Below are positions 39,798 to 48,482 of a DNA stretch of 64,000 bases, one piece after another. Source of the stretch: Anaerolineales bacterium (GTDB taxonomy: Bacteria; Chloroflexota; Anaerolineae; 4572-78; J111). Under the pieces are notes generated by a model that did not search any database, was not told the origin of the DNA, and worked only from the letters and a program-made list of their open reading frames with translations. The translations under genes were made by a program, and so were the position numbers. The stretch is taken from positions 1,364,001-1,428,000 of the forward strand of contig JABTUW010000002.1 in assembly GCA_015075185.1 (NCBI GenBank). Reading direction: 5' to 3'. Position 1 is the stretch's first letter; every line of letters begins with the position of its first letter.

Positions 39798-40793
39798 ATG
39801 ATGGAGCACAATACCTTCCACTTCCACTGGAATTTTCTCATCGCCTTTTACCTGTTCACCGCCGGGATCAGCGCTGGGGCCTTTTTTGTGTCGGGCCTGG
39901 CGACTTACCTGGGCGGGGCGCGCTACCAGCGGATCAGCCGGATTGGAGCTTTGCTGGCCCCCTGGCCGCTGACTCTGGGCCTGGCCGCGCTTATCTTTGA
40001 TCTGACCAAACCCTTTGAATTCTGGTGGCTGTTCCTGACCGTCGAGTATACCTCGCCCATGTCCATTGGAAGCTGGCTGCTCACCGGCTTCTCGATCATC
40101 TCATTTGTCTACTTCATTCTTTGGGTCCCTCGCCCCTGGCGCGACTTATTACGCCTGCCCCATCGCCTGGCCGACCTGACCCACTTCAGCGCCTGGCGGC
40201 CGCTCAACCGCCAGGAAATCCATCTGTCTCGCCGGGTGGTGGCCGCGATCGGCGCGCCGCTGGCTATCGGCGTAGGCATGTACACCGGCGTGCTGTTAGG
40301 AGCCATCCCCGCCCGGCCGATGTGGAACACGCCCATGATCGCCCAGCTCTTCCTGATGTCGGCCATGAGCAGCGGTGTGGCCACGGTGCTGCTGGTCGCT
40401 TCGCTGCTGCGCTCCCATCACCTCCACAGCGAGCGCCATTTCCTGGTCAGTTTTGATGCCATGCTGATTGTCCTGGAAATCTTCATGGTCATTCCCTTCT
40501 TCCTGCACCAGTCCCTCAGCACCTGGAGTTCGACCCAAAGCCTGAACCTGATTATGGGCGGACCCTACACCCTGGCTTTCTGGGTAGGGGTGGTGCTGCT
40601 GGGGCTGCTCATCCCCCTGGCCATTGAAGGCTTTGAGTTGTTCCCGGTTGTCTGGCAAGAGCAGGCCATCAAATACAGCCGCCTGTGGGGTGGTCTAAGT
40701 GCGGGACTGGTGCTCATCGGTGGGTTTATCTTGCGCTATGTGTTTGTCTATGCCGGTCAGGTCTCCCACTTTTTACCCTTATACGTAAGATAG
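39798..40793 (+). CDS. NrfD/PsrC-type polytopic membrane subunit
   Basis: A 331-residue protein with about eight to nine membrane helices, the quinone-interacting subunit of a Psr-type complex. It opens HFHWNFLIAFYLFTAGISAG, typical for PsrC/NrfD, and has acidic and His residues in helices expected at the quinone site. The ATG at 39798 follows AGGAG by five bases; a GTG two codons earlier is unlikely. There is no haem in this type, unlike the b-type anchor of the first operon. Confidence 0.92.
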   Translation: MMEHNTFHFHWNFLIAFYLFTAGISAGAFFVSGLATYLGGARYQRISRIGALLAPWPLTLGLAALIFDLTKPFEFWWLFLTVEYTSPMSIGSWLLTGFSIISFVYFILWVPRPWRDLLRLPHRLADLTHFSAWRPLNRQEIHLSRRVVAAIGAPLAIGVGMYTGVLLGAIPARPMWNTPMIAQLFLMSAMSSGVATVLLVASLLRSHHLHSERHFLVSFDAMLIVLEIFMVIPFFLHQSLSTWSSTQSLNLIMGGPYTLAFWVGVVLLGLLIPLAIEGFELFPVVWQEQAIKYSRLWGGLSAGLVLIGGFILRYVFVYAGQVSHFLPLYVR

Positions 40794-40804
40794 CGAGACG
40801 CCTT

Positions 40805-41461
40805 ATGAAACCTGTAGCGCTCTTAGCCCTCTTTTTGGTCCTCAATCTGCTGCTCTCGGCCTGCGCCGAAAGGCTGGCTCCTGCACCCGATTTACCCACG
40901 GCCACAATCCCTTCCGAGGCGGCGAGCAGCCTGGCCGAGCCGGACCTGGCACGAGGCCAGCAGGTCTACCTGGACAAGCAGTGCGTGACCTGTCACAGCG
41001 CCACGGCTGAAGGGGGTATCGGGCCGAAATTGGCCGGCGCCCCTATGCCTTTTGACCAATTTCTTACCAAAATTCGGACGGCCCTGCCGCCTAAACCGGC
41101 TTTTAATGAAACCGAGTTGACGGCTCAGGACGCTTACAACATCTACGGCTGGCTGCACAGCCTGGAACGGGCCAGCGTCGCTCCGGCGGCCGTGCCCTTG
41201 GCTCTGCCGCCGGGCCAGGTCTTGGGGATGCAAGTGTGGACCGAAGGCCAGTGTGACAGCTGTCATGGCGCTTTTGCCCATGGCAGTCCCAACGGCCCAG
41301 CTTTAGCAGGCCTCAGTTTTCCTTTTGAGATGGAACGGGCTAAAATGCGCCAAACCAGCAACCAGATTCCCGAACACGCCGCCGAGCACATGGACGACGC
41401 CCTGTTCCAACGGCTCTACAACTGGCTGCAAGCGGGGGCTAATCCGGGCGATGGTTGTTGA
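40805..41461 (+). CDS. Di-haem cytochrome c lipoprotein
   Basis: A 218-residue lipoprotein (VALLALFLVLNLLLSACAER, lipobox LSAC) with two cytochrome c sites: QCVTCHSATAEGGIGPKLAG and QCDSCHGAFAHGSPNGPALA. It would carry electrons outside the membrane between the bc-like part and the molybdoenzyme part of the superoperon (inference). The ATG at 40805 is chosen because it begins the signal peptide directly; a longer frame from 40685 lies inside the NrfD gene. Confidence 0.92.
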   Translation: MKPVALLALFLVLNLLLSACAERLAPAPDLPTATIPSEAASSLAEPDLARGQQVYLDKQCVTCHSATAEGGIGPKLAGAPMPFDQFLTKIRTALPPKPAFNETELTAQDAYNIYGWLHSLERASVAPAAVPLALPPGQVLGMQVWTEGQCDSCHGAFAHGSPNGPALAGLSFPFEMERAKMRQTSNQIPEHAAEHMDDALFQRLYNWLQAGANPGDGC

Positions 41462-41479
41462 TTTACTCAGGAGGGACAC

Positions 41480-41800
41480 GTGGCCAGAGCAGAAATAAAC
41501 TCAGGCATTTGTGGATTCATCACCCAGGTCGAAGCCCGGGCCGACCCGGATAACCCTCGCTGCGTTTACCTGACCATCGAGAGCGAATGTAAGGCGGTGC
41601 AGCGCCTGGCCGCGCAGCTAACTCAAGTGGACCCCTTCAAAGAGTTTTCTTATCGAGGCGCGCCGCAGGTTCTGCAATCAGCGCTCCAGTGCCTCTCTCA
41701 CGCCGCCTGCCCGGTTCCCTCAGGCATCATCAAGGCTGTCGAGGTGGCGGCCAACCTGGCGCTGCCGGCTGATGTCACGATCAAACTGTCCAAAGATTAA
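41480..41800 (+). CDS. Small conserved cysteine-containing protein
   Basis: A 106-residue soluble protein starting at GTG (41480), after a strong GGAGG five bases upstream. Seen features: INSGICGFITQVEARADPDN, LTIESECKAVQRLAAQL, SALQCLSHAACPVPSGIIKA. The five cysteines (ICG, ECK, QCL, ACP and RCV) and the opening motif suggest metal or cluster binding. I know the type as an uncharacterised family found with Mo/FeS and corrinoid-type genes, but cannot assign a function. It sits between the di-haem c and cytochrome b genes of the superoperon. Confidence 0.8.
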   Translation: MARAEINSGICGFITQVEARADPDNPRCVYLTIESECKAVQRLAAQLTQVDPFKEFSYRGAPQVLQSALQCLSHAACPVPSGIIKAVEVAANLALPADVTIKLSKD

Positions 41801-41838
41801 TTGGGGGGGCCATCGCTATCCGTCCCCGTCCGCGTAAA

Positions 41839-42882
41839 TTGCGCCTGTGGCGCAAAAACAAAAGTCTAATCTACACCCTGCTTCCTCCCCAAAATCCGGC
41901 CAGCAGCGCCGGTTTAAGCTATACCCTGGGTATGGGCGGTATTGCCGTGATGGCCGCCCTGATTACTACCGTGACCGGGGCGCTGCTCATGTTTTACTAC
42001 GAACCTACTCTGCAGGGTGCTTATCCCTCGTTGGTGTTTATTGACAGCGTGGTTTACCTGGGCCGCTTTACCCGGGCGCTGCACTACTGGGCGGCGCAAG
42101 CGATGGTGGTGGCGGTCGTCATCCACACTGCCCGTATTGTCTTTACCGGCGGCTACCGCCCGCCCCGCGATGTCAACTGGTTCATCGGTTTGGGGCTGCT
42201 GCTGGTCACGCTGGTCTGGAATTTCAGTGGTTACGCCCTGCGCTACGATGCCGGCAGTATCTGGGCGCTGCTGGTGGGGACTAATCTCCTCAAAGAGCTG
42301 CCTGTTGTCGGCTCCACTCTGTACGTTCTGATCGTCGGCGGCCAGACTCTCGGTCCGGCCACGATTCTACGCTTTTATGCCTGGCACGTTTTTGCGCTGA
42401 CCCTGCTTGGCTTGGGGGGAATCGGCTACCATCTCTGGCGGGTACGGGTGGATGGTGGCCTCTCCCGGCCTGACTGGACGGCGGGCCAGGTTCGTCGCTT
42501 TGTCCCCCCTGAAACCATCCTGTTTCGAGAACTCATTACCGGCCTGGTATTAACAGCCGGACTCGTGCTCTTGTCCACTTTTGCCCCGCCCCGCCTCGGC
42601 CCTCCGGCTGATCTAAATCGAGTGAGCGGTGAGGTGGTGCAAGCGCCCTGGTTTTTTCTGGCGATTCAGTGGCTATTACGCTATTTTTCACCGCTGTGGG
42701 CTGGCTGGCTCATTCCCCTGGCCGGCCTGGTTCTGCTGGCCGTTCTGCCGCTCGTTGACCGGCGCGGCCCTGGCCGGGGACGCTGGTTCGCCCGCGAACG
42801 CTGGCTGCCGCAGGTGGCGTTTGGAGGTTTGTTGGTGTTGATTGTGATTTTAAGTTTGCTGGAGTTGTGGCAAGGAGGATAA
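41839..42882 (+). CDS. Cytochrome b, fused type (second copy)
   Basis: A cytochrome b of about 347 residues with haem ligands His82 and His96 (RALHYWAAQ, VVIHTAR) and His183 and His198 (YAWHVFAL, GYHLWRVRVDGG); the helix D spacing of 14 residues is b6-like. The C-terminal section has a Qo-like VVQAPWFFLAIQWLL. It is about 110 residues shorter than the first copy, with fewer C-terminal helices. The start is unclear: TTG at 41839 is the first ordinary start, but the frame is open upstream, with a G-rich (GGGGGGG) site at 41803-41809 before possible ATC at 41812 or ATT at 41800. It lies with multihaem c and Rieske genes. Confidence 0.88.
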   Translation: MRLWRKNKSLIYTLLPPQNPASSAGLSYTLGMGGIAVMAALITTVTGALLMFYYEPTLQGAYPSLVFIDSVVYLGRFTRALHYWAAQAMVVAVVIHTARIVFTGGYRPPRDVNWFIGLGLLLVTLVWNFSGYALRYDAGSIWALLVGTNLLKELPVVGSTLYVLIVGGQTLGPATILRFYAWHVFALTLLGLGGIGYHLWRVRVDGGLSRPDWTAGQVRRFVPPETILFRELITGLVLTAGLVLLSTFAPPRLGPPADLNRVSGEVVQAPWFFLAIQWLLRYFSPLWAGWLIPLAGLVLLAVLPLVDRRGPGRGRWFARERWLPQVAFGGLLVLIVILSLLELWQGG

Positions 42883-42883
42883 A

Positions 42884-42923
42884 CAGGAAGTAAGAGATTT
42901 CCCTACTCGTTACTTCCTACTCC
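42884..42923. repeat. Short hairpin AGGAAGTAA / TTACTTCCT
   Basis: AGGAAGTAAGAGA, spacer, TACTCGTTACTTCCTACTCCC in roughly 7-base words, between cytochrome b and multihaem c genes. Same architecture as the other heptad hairpins. Confidence 0.6.
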
Positions 42924-42924
42924 C

Positions 42925-44340
42925 ATGATTATGACCACCCGTCACGCTGCTATTTTTCTCTCAGCCAGCCTCCTCCTGGCGCTGGCCGCCATGCTGATGC
43001 CCTGGAGTCCGGTAGAACAGGAGTGGCAAGGATACCAACGAACCTATTTTGCCAGCGCCGGAACGGGCGTTGGCGGGGAGATTGCCGTGCGGCAGGTCAT
43101 TCCCCGCCTGGGGCCGGACGGTCAGCCAACCGCCAAGGCTGCCCCTGAACTGTGCCTGACCTGCCACATCGGCCTGGAAGAAATCAGCCCCTCGCACCCG
43201 GTTGAAACCTTTGGCTGTGTCATTTGCCACGCCGGCCTGGGCCTGGCCCTGGATAAAGAGCAGGCTCACACCGGCTTGCTCGCCAATCCCGGCGACCTGA
43301 GCACAGCCCCGGAGAGCTGCGGGCAGAGCGGCTGTCATGCCGGCCATCCTGACCCCAGCCGCAATCACCTGGAACAGGTGACACGCAGCTTGCAAGCAAC
43401 CTATGCCGGCGGCATTGCCCTGGTGCGTTACACGTTTGGGGCGCAAAAGGATTTGGCTCCGGCATACGGGGTCATCGGCGCGGTTGACCCACAGCCGCTC
43501 TCACAGACCATGCCGGCGCTGGCGGTCTATACGATCACGCAATCTTCGCTCCCGCCGGAAGGGCAGTTCGTCCAAAATTGCCTGGATGGCGGCTGTCACC
43601 TGACCGAACCGGCGGCCAAGCAGCCCTACCGCTACCGCGCGACCGGCTGCGCTGCCTGTCACATTCTTTACAACGACGATGGCCGCTATACCGGCGCTGA
43701 TCCCACCATTTCACGGGACGAACCCGGCCACCCCGCCCGCCACCAACTGACTACCGCTATTCCTTTTAGCCAGTGCAATCACTGCCACAACCGGGGTAAC
43801 TACTCACTGCGGAGCATGGCCTTTACCCCCCGGCCCGACCTGCCGCCAGTTAGCGCTCCTATCCCGGCGACGATGCCGGCGGAAGGTCGCCGCTTGCGCG
43901 AGTATTACCAACCCATCGGCCAGTTTACCAAGTGCGAGTGGGAGTTGGACTGCATTGACTGTCACACCCAGGCCGAGGCGATGGGCGATGGGCATTTGTG
44001 GCCGGATCAAAAGAGTATGCAGTACGTGCAGTGTCGCACCTGCCACGGCACGCTGACCGAAGCGCCAGCGACAGCCACGATCACCGACCCTGACGACCCC
44101 GCTCTACGGCTGGCCCGGCTCAACGGCCATTATTCGCTGCAAATGGGCGATGGGGTGGTTGTGACCGAGCGCGGCGAAAAGCTGGGCAGTGTCCAACGCC
44201 GCGATGGCCGGTTGGTCCAGTTTGGCAAGGTAGATGGCCGGGAATATGCTGTGCCACCGGTGCAAGGCAGTCAATGCCAGCAGCAGCCCAATCAGCAGGA
44301 GTCACGTTATTGCCACCAATGTCATACTTATGAGCGATAA
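42925..44340 (+). CDS. Multihaem cytochrome c with nine haem-type sites
   Basis: A 471-residue exported protein with an N-terminal anchor (HAAIFLSASLLLALAAMLMP). Seven CXXCH sites are seen (CLTCH, CVICH, CAACH, CNHCH, CIDCH, CRTCH, CHQCH) and two of the unusual form CX4CH (CGQSGCH near 130, CLDGGCH near 215). It therefore may hold up to nine c haems. It is placed between cytochrome b and the Rieske gene and probably replaces cytochrome c1 as acceptor in this complex (inference). It is not recognisable as octahaem nitrite reductase or Otr. ATG at 42925 or 42931. Confidence 0.9.
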   Translation: MIMTTRHAAIFLSASLLLALAAMLMPWSPVEQEWQGYQRTYFASAGTGVGGEIAVRQVIPRLGPDGQPTAKAAPELCLTCHIGLEEISPSHPVETFGCVICHAGLGLALDKEQAHTGLLANPGDLSTAPESCGQSGCHAGHPDPSRNHLEQVTRSLQATYAGGIALVRYTFGAQKDLAPAYGVIGAVDPQPLSQTMPALAVYTITQSSLPPEGQFVQNCLDGGCHLTEPAAKQPYRYRATGCAACHILYNDDGRYTGADPTISRDEPGHPARHQLTTAIPFSQCNHCHNRGNYSLRSMAFTPRPDLPPVSAPIPATMPAEGRRLREYYQPIGQFTKCEWELDCIDCHTQAEAMGDGHLWPDQKSMQYVQCRTCHGTLTEAPATATITDPDDPALRLARLNGHYSLQMGDGVVVTERGEKLGSVQRRDGRLVQFGKVDGREYAVPPVQGSQCQQQPNQQESRYCHQCHTYER

Positions 44341-44387
44341 CGTGATCTTTGAGGCAACAATTGATTGTAGAATGAGAATATTCGAAC

Positions 44388-44870
44388 ATGAGTAACAGCC
44401 AACCCGTAACTCCTTCCTCTCTTTCACGGCGCGAGGTGTTGATCGCCCTGGGCAGTTTAGGGCTGCTTACGGCGCTGGTCAACGGAGTCCGGGGCAGCCT
44501 GCGCTTTCTCACCCCGCCGGTCAGCCAAACACCCCCCCGGATCATTGTTGCCGGAGCGCCCGCCGACTTTCCGTCGGGCGAATTGACGGCTCTAGCGGCC
44601 GGCCCTGCTTTTATCGGCCGGGATGGGGCCGGTCTATTTGCCTTGAGCGCTATCTGTACGCACCTGGGGTGTACCCTAGCTCGCAGCGGTGAAGAACTGG
44701 CCTGCCCCTGTCACGGCAGTCGTTTTGCGACTGATGGCAATAACCTGGCCGGTCCCGCTTCTCATCCCCTCCCCTACCTGGCCCTGAACCTCAACGATGA
44801 CGGCCTGGTGGAGGTCAATTTAGATCAGACAGTTGAATCAACCGTACGGTTGAAGGTAAAATCATTGTAG
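44388..44870 (+). CDS. Rieske iron-sulfur protein (second copy)
   Basis: A 160-residue Rieske protein with a Tat-like N-terminus (SLSRREVLIALGSLGLLTAL) and both cluster boxes: ICTHLGCTLARSG and LACPCHGSRFATDG. It completes a second bc-like set (cytochrome b 41839, multihaem c 42925). It differs from the first Rieske in the second box (CHGS versus CHAS), which usually affects redox potential. The ribosome-binding site is poor. Confidence 0.93.
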   Translation: MSNSQPVTPSSLSRREVLIALGSLGLLTALVNGVRGSLRFLTPPVSQTPPRIIVAGAPADFPSGELTALAAGPAFIGRDGAGLFALSAICTHLGCTLARSGEELACPCHGSRFATDGNNLAGPASHPLPYLALNLNDDGLVEVNLDQTVESTVRLKVKSL

Positions 44871-44879
44871 GAGAACGCT

Positions 44880-45461
44880 ATGCCTACCTTAGAAGAATTG
44901 CTCGCGGCCTCGGCTGCTTTTCATCACCACCTCTGCCCCCGCCAGGTGCTGGGGGTGCGGATGGGGTTGGCCGGCGGCCGTTGGCTCGGTCTAACTATAC
45001 CTCAAACGGATAAACGCATGCTGGTCGTGGTCGAAACCGACGGCTGCGTGATTGACGGTCTGGCTGTAACCACCGGCTGCCGGGTGGGGCGGCGCACGAT
45101 GCGAGTCTTGGATTTTGGAAAAGTAGCTGCTACCTTTATTGATACGGTAACCGGTCAAGCAGTCCGGGTATCGCCTCGCGCCAGCGCCCGTCAACGGGCC
45201 AAAGATTATGCCCCGGAGGCAAAAAGTCGCTGGGAGAGTTATCTCCTCGGCTACCAACGGATGCCGGAAGAGGAACTGGTACAGCTCCAACCCATAACTT
45301 TAACAATCTCGTTAGAAAAGCTGTTGAGCAAAGAGGGGTATCGGGTGCAGTGCGAGCATTGCGGCGAGGAAATTACCAATGAGCGCGAAGTTGTGCAAAA
45401 TGGACAAACTCTATGTCGAGCCTGCGTTGGAGAAGGATATTATCGGATTTCAGCCTGCTGA
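44880..45461 (+). CDS. FmdE-family protein with C-terminal zinc ribbon
   Basis: A 193-residue protein of the FmdE family (formylmethanofuran dehydrogenase subunit E type): FHHHLCPRQVLGVRMGLAG, VVVETDGCVIDGLAVTTGCR, RRTMRVLDFGKVAATFID; the last 40 residues are a zinc ribbon (CEHCGEEI, CRACVGEG). FmdE proteins occur beside molybdo- and tungstoenzymes and have Cys/His groups that could bind Mo, W or a cluster; the exact role is not established. It is the last gene of the superoperon, 9 bases after the Rieske gene. GGAG precedes the ATG. Confidence 0.92.
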   Translation: MPTLEELLAASAAFHHHLCPRQVLGVRMGLAGGRWLGLTIPQTDKRMLVVVETDGCVIDGLAVTTGCRVGRRTMRVLDFGKVAATFIDTVTGQAVRVSPRASARQRAKDYAPEAKSRWESYLLGYQRMPEEELVQLQPITLTISLEKLLSKEGYRVQCEHCGEEITNEREVVQNGQTLCRACVGEGYYRISAC

Positions 45462-45570
45462 GCGTTAAATCAAAAACTCTTGACAAGTCCGGCGAACTAC
45501 GATGATTTCAGTCTGAGCATCTCCTGCTAGGAGTCTGGTTATTTATGCAATCCTACAGCGGCTCAACCCG

Positions 45571-47895
45571 CTACGCCCGCAGCAACGACTCCAAAATCCA
45601 TATCGCTGCTCTTTTATCGAGCGGCTCATTATTATTGCCGCACTTGGGGCTGTAGATACAACTGGGGCAGCCTTCCTCGCAGGGGCACTCTTTGATGGTG
45701 GCCAGGGTGGCTTCCCACAGGTCGGTCAGCAGGGCAAAGCCCTGCTCGCTGATGCCGACGCCGCCCGGATAGCCGTCATAAATGAAAATCTGGGGCCGTT
45801 CGGTGTCGGGATGCATGGGGGTGGACAGACCGCCGATGTCCCAGCGGTCGCACATAGCAAAAAGAGGTAATAAACCAATGGCGGCGTGCTCGACGGCGTG
45901 CAGGCCGCCCAGAAAATCCCAGCCGCGCGCCCCCAGGTGCCTGGCCCACTCGCTGGGCACATCCCACCACAGGGCGCGGGTTTCAAAGGTGTTGGCTGGC
46001 ATCTCCAGGGTCATCTCGCCCAGGTCGGCTTCACTGAAGTGGCGCACCCGCCGGTAGCCGACCACCTGCTGGGTGACCCGCACCGCTCCCCAAAAAACGG
46101 TAGATAGTTTCATTTGCCGGTGTTTGAACGAACGGACAATATTCACCTCGCTGCGCTCATGCGGCTGGGTGTAATAATCCACGCGGGCCGGGGCGAGCGT
46201 GGCTTGTCCTTTTACCAAATCTAACTCCGTGACCAGATAACTTTCGCCCTGGTGCATGTAGATGGCGCCTGGATGCACCCGGCTAAAGGCCGATACCTCG
46301 TCCATTTCCTCCAGTTGCTTCATTTTGCGGCTGACGTCCACCAGCACCACCGGCTTGCTGCCAATACTGCGGATGCTGACATGTTGAGCCGGATAAGGCC
46401 GCCCGCGATAGTACCACTTGTCATGCCCCGGCTCGTAAGTGACCAGACCTTCCTCTTCCAGCTTGACCATGGCCTCGACAAAGCCCCGGCCAAAGAGGGC
46501 CTCATCCGCCGGGGTTAGCGGCTGTTCGTGGGCGGCGCAGGGCAGGTGTTGCTCCAAAATATAGACATTACCGGGATCAATCAGGGCGTGTTCGTGGGGC
46601 CGGCCAAAAAGCTGGTCGGGGTGGCGCATAAAATATTGATCGAGGGGATTGTCCAGCCCGACCAGTACCGCCAGTGAGCTGCTGTTGCTGCGCCCGGCCC
46701 GCCCGGCCTGCTGCCACAAACTGGCGACCGTGCCCGGATAACCGACGGATACCGTTGCATCCAGCCCGCCCACGTCAACGCCCAGTTCTAGGGCCGAGGT
46801 AGCGGTTACGCCGGTAAGCTGGCCATGAAAAAGGGCCTGCTCGATTTCGCGGCGTTGTTCCGGCAGGTACCCGGCTCGATAAGAGGCAATCCGCTCTTTC
46901 AGGTCCGGGTCGGTGCGATCAAGGCTTTGGCGGGCGTAGCTGAGGATCAACTCGGCTACCACGCGGGCCTTGGTAAAGGTAATGTTGCGCACTTCCTGGC
47001 GAACCATCTCGGCAAAGAGGTTTGCGGCTTCACCATTGGGGCTGCGTCGGGCAGTTTTTTTCTGATCAATAAAGGGAGGATTCCAGAGGGCAAATTGTTT
47101 GGGCGCTTGAGGCGAACCGTCATTATCCACCACGACAGGCCGTCGGCCGGTCAGCCGCTCGATGTGGTCGCCGGGATTGGCAATAGTGGCCGAGCAGCAG
47201 ATGAATTGGGGCTGGTTTTCGTAAAGCCGGCAAAGGCGGCTCAAACGCCGCAAAACGGCGGCGACATGGCTGCCAAAAACCCCGCGATAGATATGCGCCT
47301 CGTCCACGACCACAAACTTGAGATTTTTTAAGAAGTGCGCCCACAGGCTGTGGTTGGGCAAGATGCCGACATGCAGCATATCGGGGTTGGTCAAGATGAT
47401 GTTGGCTTCGCGGCGCAGCCGGGTGCGGCTGCTTTGGGGGGTGTCGCCATCATAGGAGCCAAAGCGAGGCAGCCACGGCGGCAGGCCATTTTTAGAGGAG
47501 GGGGTAACGGCCTTGAGGTGTTGGAGCAGCTCGGCCAGGGCGCGGAGTTGGTCCTGGGCCAGAGCTTTGGTTGGAAAAAGATAGAGCGCCCGCGTCTCAG
47601 AATTGAGCAGGGCAGCTTCCAATACGGGCAGATTGTAGCACAACGTTTTGCCGCTGGCTGTACCGGTAGCGACAACCACATTTTGACCCGTGCGGATAGC
47701 ATCAATAGCCTGGGCCTGGTGACTATATAGCCGGGTCGTGCCGCTGGCTTTAATAGCCTCAACCAGGGGGCGTAATAAAGGCCGCTCCAGCGACTCATAG
47801 CGCACCATCCGGCCGCCAATCCGCTCGACGTGGACAAGCTGATTTTGATAAAAGCTCTGTTCTTTTAGATGTTTGAGAAAGGCTGCTGGATTCAC
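45571..47895 (-). CDS. DEAD/DEAH helicase with DUF1998 (MrfA/YprA-like)
   Basis: A 774-residue superfamily 2 helicase. Motifs: ATGTASGKTLCYNLP (I), TKALAQDQLRAL (Ia), DEAH in VVVDEAHIYRG (II), CCSATIANP (III), TSALELGVDVGGLDA (V) and QQAGRAGRS (VI). The C-terminal DUF1998 domain has four cysteines (CPCEEGCPSCIYSPKCG) as in MrfA, which excises mitomycin-type adducts in Bacillus. A role in DNA repair is likely. It is transcribed opposite to the superoperon and alone. Confidence 0.93.
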   Translation of the reverse strand: MNPAAFLKHLKEQSFYQNQLVHVERIGGRMVRYESLERPLLRPLVEAIKASGTTRLYSHQAQAIDAIRTGQNVVVATGTASGKTLCYNLPVLEAALLNSETRALYLFPTKALAQDQLRALAELLQHLKAVTPSSKNGLPPWLPRFGSYDGDTPQSSRTRLRREANIILTNPDMLHVGILPNHSLWAHFLKNLKFVVVDEAHIYRGVFGSHVAAVLRRLSRLCRLYENQPQFICCSATIANPGDHIERLTGRRPVVVDNDGSPQAPKQFALWNPPFIDQKKTARRSPNGEAANLFAEMVRQEVRNITFTKARVVAELILSYARQSLDRTDPDLKERIASYRAGYLPEQRREIEQALFHGQLTGVTATSALELGVDVGGLDATVSVGYPGTVASLWQQAGRAGRSNSSSLAVLVGLDNPLDQYFMRHPDQLFGRPHEHALIDPGNVYILEQHLPCAAHEQPLTPADEALFGRGFVEAMVKLEEEGLVTYEPGHDKWYYRGRPYPAQHVSIRSIGSKPVVLVDVSRKMKQLEEMDEVSAFSRVHPGAIYMHQGESYLVTELDLVKGQATLAPARVDYYTQPHERSEVNIVRSFKHRQMKLSTVFWGAVRVTQQVVGYRRVRHFSEADLGEMTLEMPANTFETRALWWDVPSEWARHLGARGWDFLGGLHAVEHAAIGLLPLFAMCDRWDIGGLSTPMHPDTERPQIFIYDGYPGGVGISEQGFALLTDLWEATLATIKECPCEEGCPSCIYSPKCGNNNEPLDKRAAIWILESLLRA

Positions 47896-48482
47896 AATCG
47901 TTTTGGGCAGCCCGGTTAAGGGCTTAGCATTGATTATTTTACCATAAGCACCCTAAAAGACGAAGAAGATGGGTGTGCCGAGTGCATTTCATTTTTGGGC
48001 AGATTTAGAAACACGAACTTCACGAAAGTGAAGAACGCACGAAAACGGTTTCTTTTCAGCACCTTCTATAATTTTTTCGTGCCTTTTTATCAACTTCGCC
48101 CTTTCGCGGTTCAAGTTTTCTACCAATTTGAATTATTCACCCCCGAATTGAAATATACCTGGGTGGCCCCAAAATTCTGAAGTGGTATCTGCGGCAACTT
48201 GACAATTTGTCTTGTGAACCGCCTAAATCTGAGACAGACCCCAAATGCTTGGTGTGCTTGTGTAAGTTGGCGCGGTGCGGTACAATCTAAGATAGAAATG
48301 ACAGTGGTAGTAAAGTAATGTAGGGCTATTACTAAGATTGTGATAAAATATTAAAACTTAGTTACTACTCAGGTGACTGGCACTTTTCTCCTTCATAGGG
48401 CTAACCAAGTGCCCGTCACCTTTAGCCTGAACAGTTACAAAACTTAAATTAATCCAAGCCGATTCTGCGATTGGGGTTAAAT
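47896..48482. other. Intergenic stretch between helicase and CpaE-like genes
   Basis: No supported gene; a 61-codon frame at 47995 lacks coding character. It holds a worn copy of the GTGGGACAA repeat (48190-48240, words ACTTGACAATTTGTC and GAGACAGACCCCAAAT), a GGTGAC hairpin (48372-48420) and probably the cpaE promoter. Confidence 0.55.
48372..48420. repeat. GGTGAC palindromic hairpin
   Basis: GGTGACTGGCACTT (48372-48385) pairs with AAGTGCCCGTCACC (48407-48420) with one mismatch. A related, more worn hairpin is at 56325-56359. Confidence 0.7.

Noticed and set aside
47995..48180. 61-codon open frame between helicase and CpaE-like genes
   Set aside because: No ribosome-binding site, composition unlike neighbouring genes, and worn repeats at its end.
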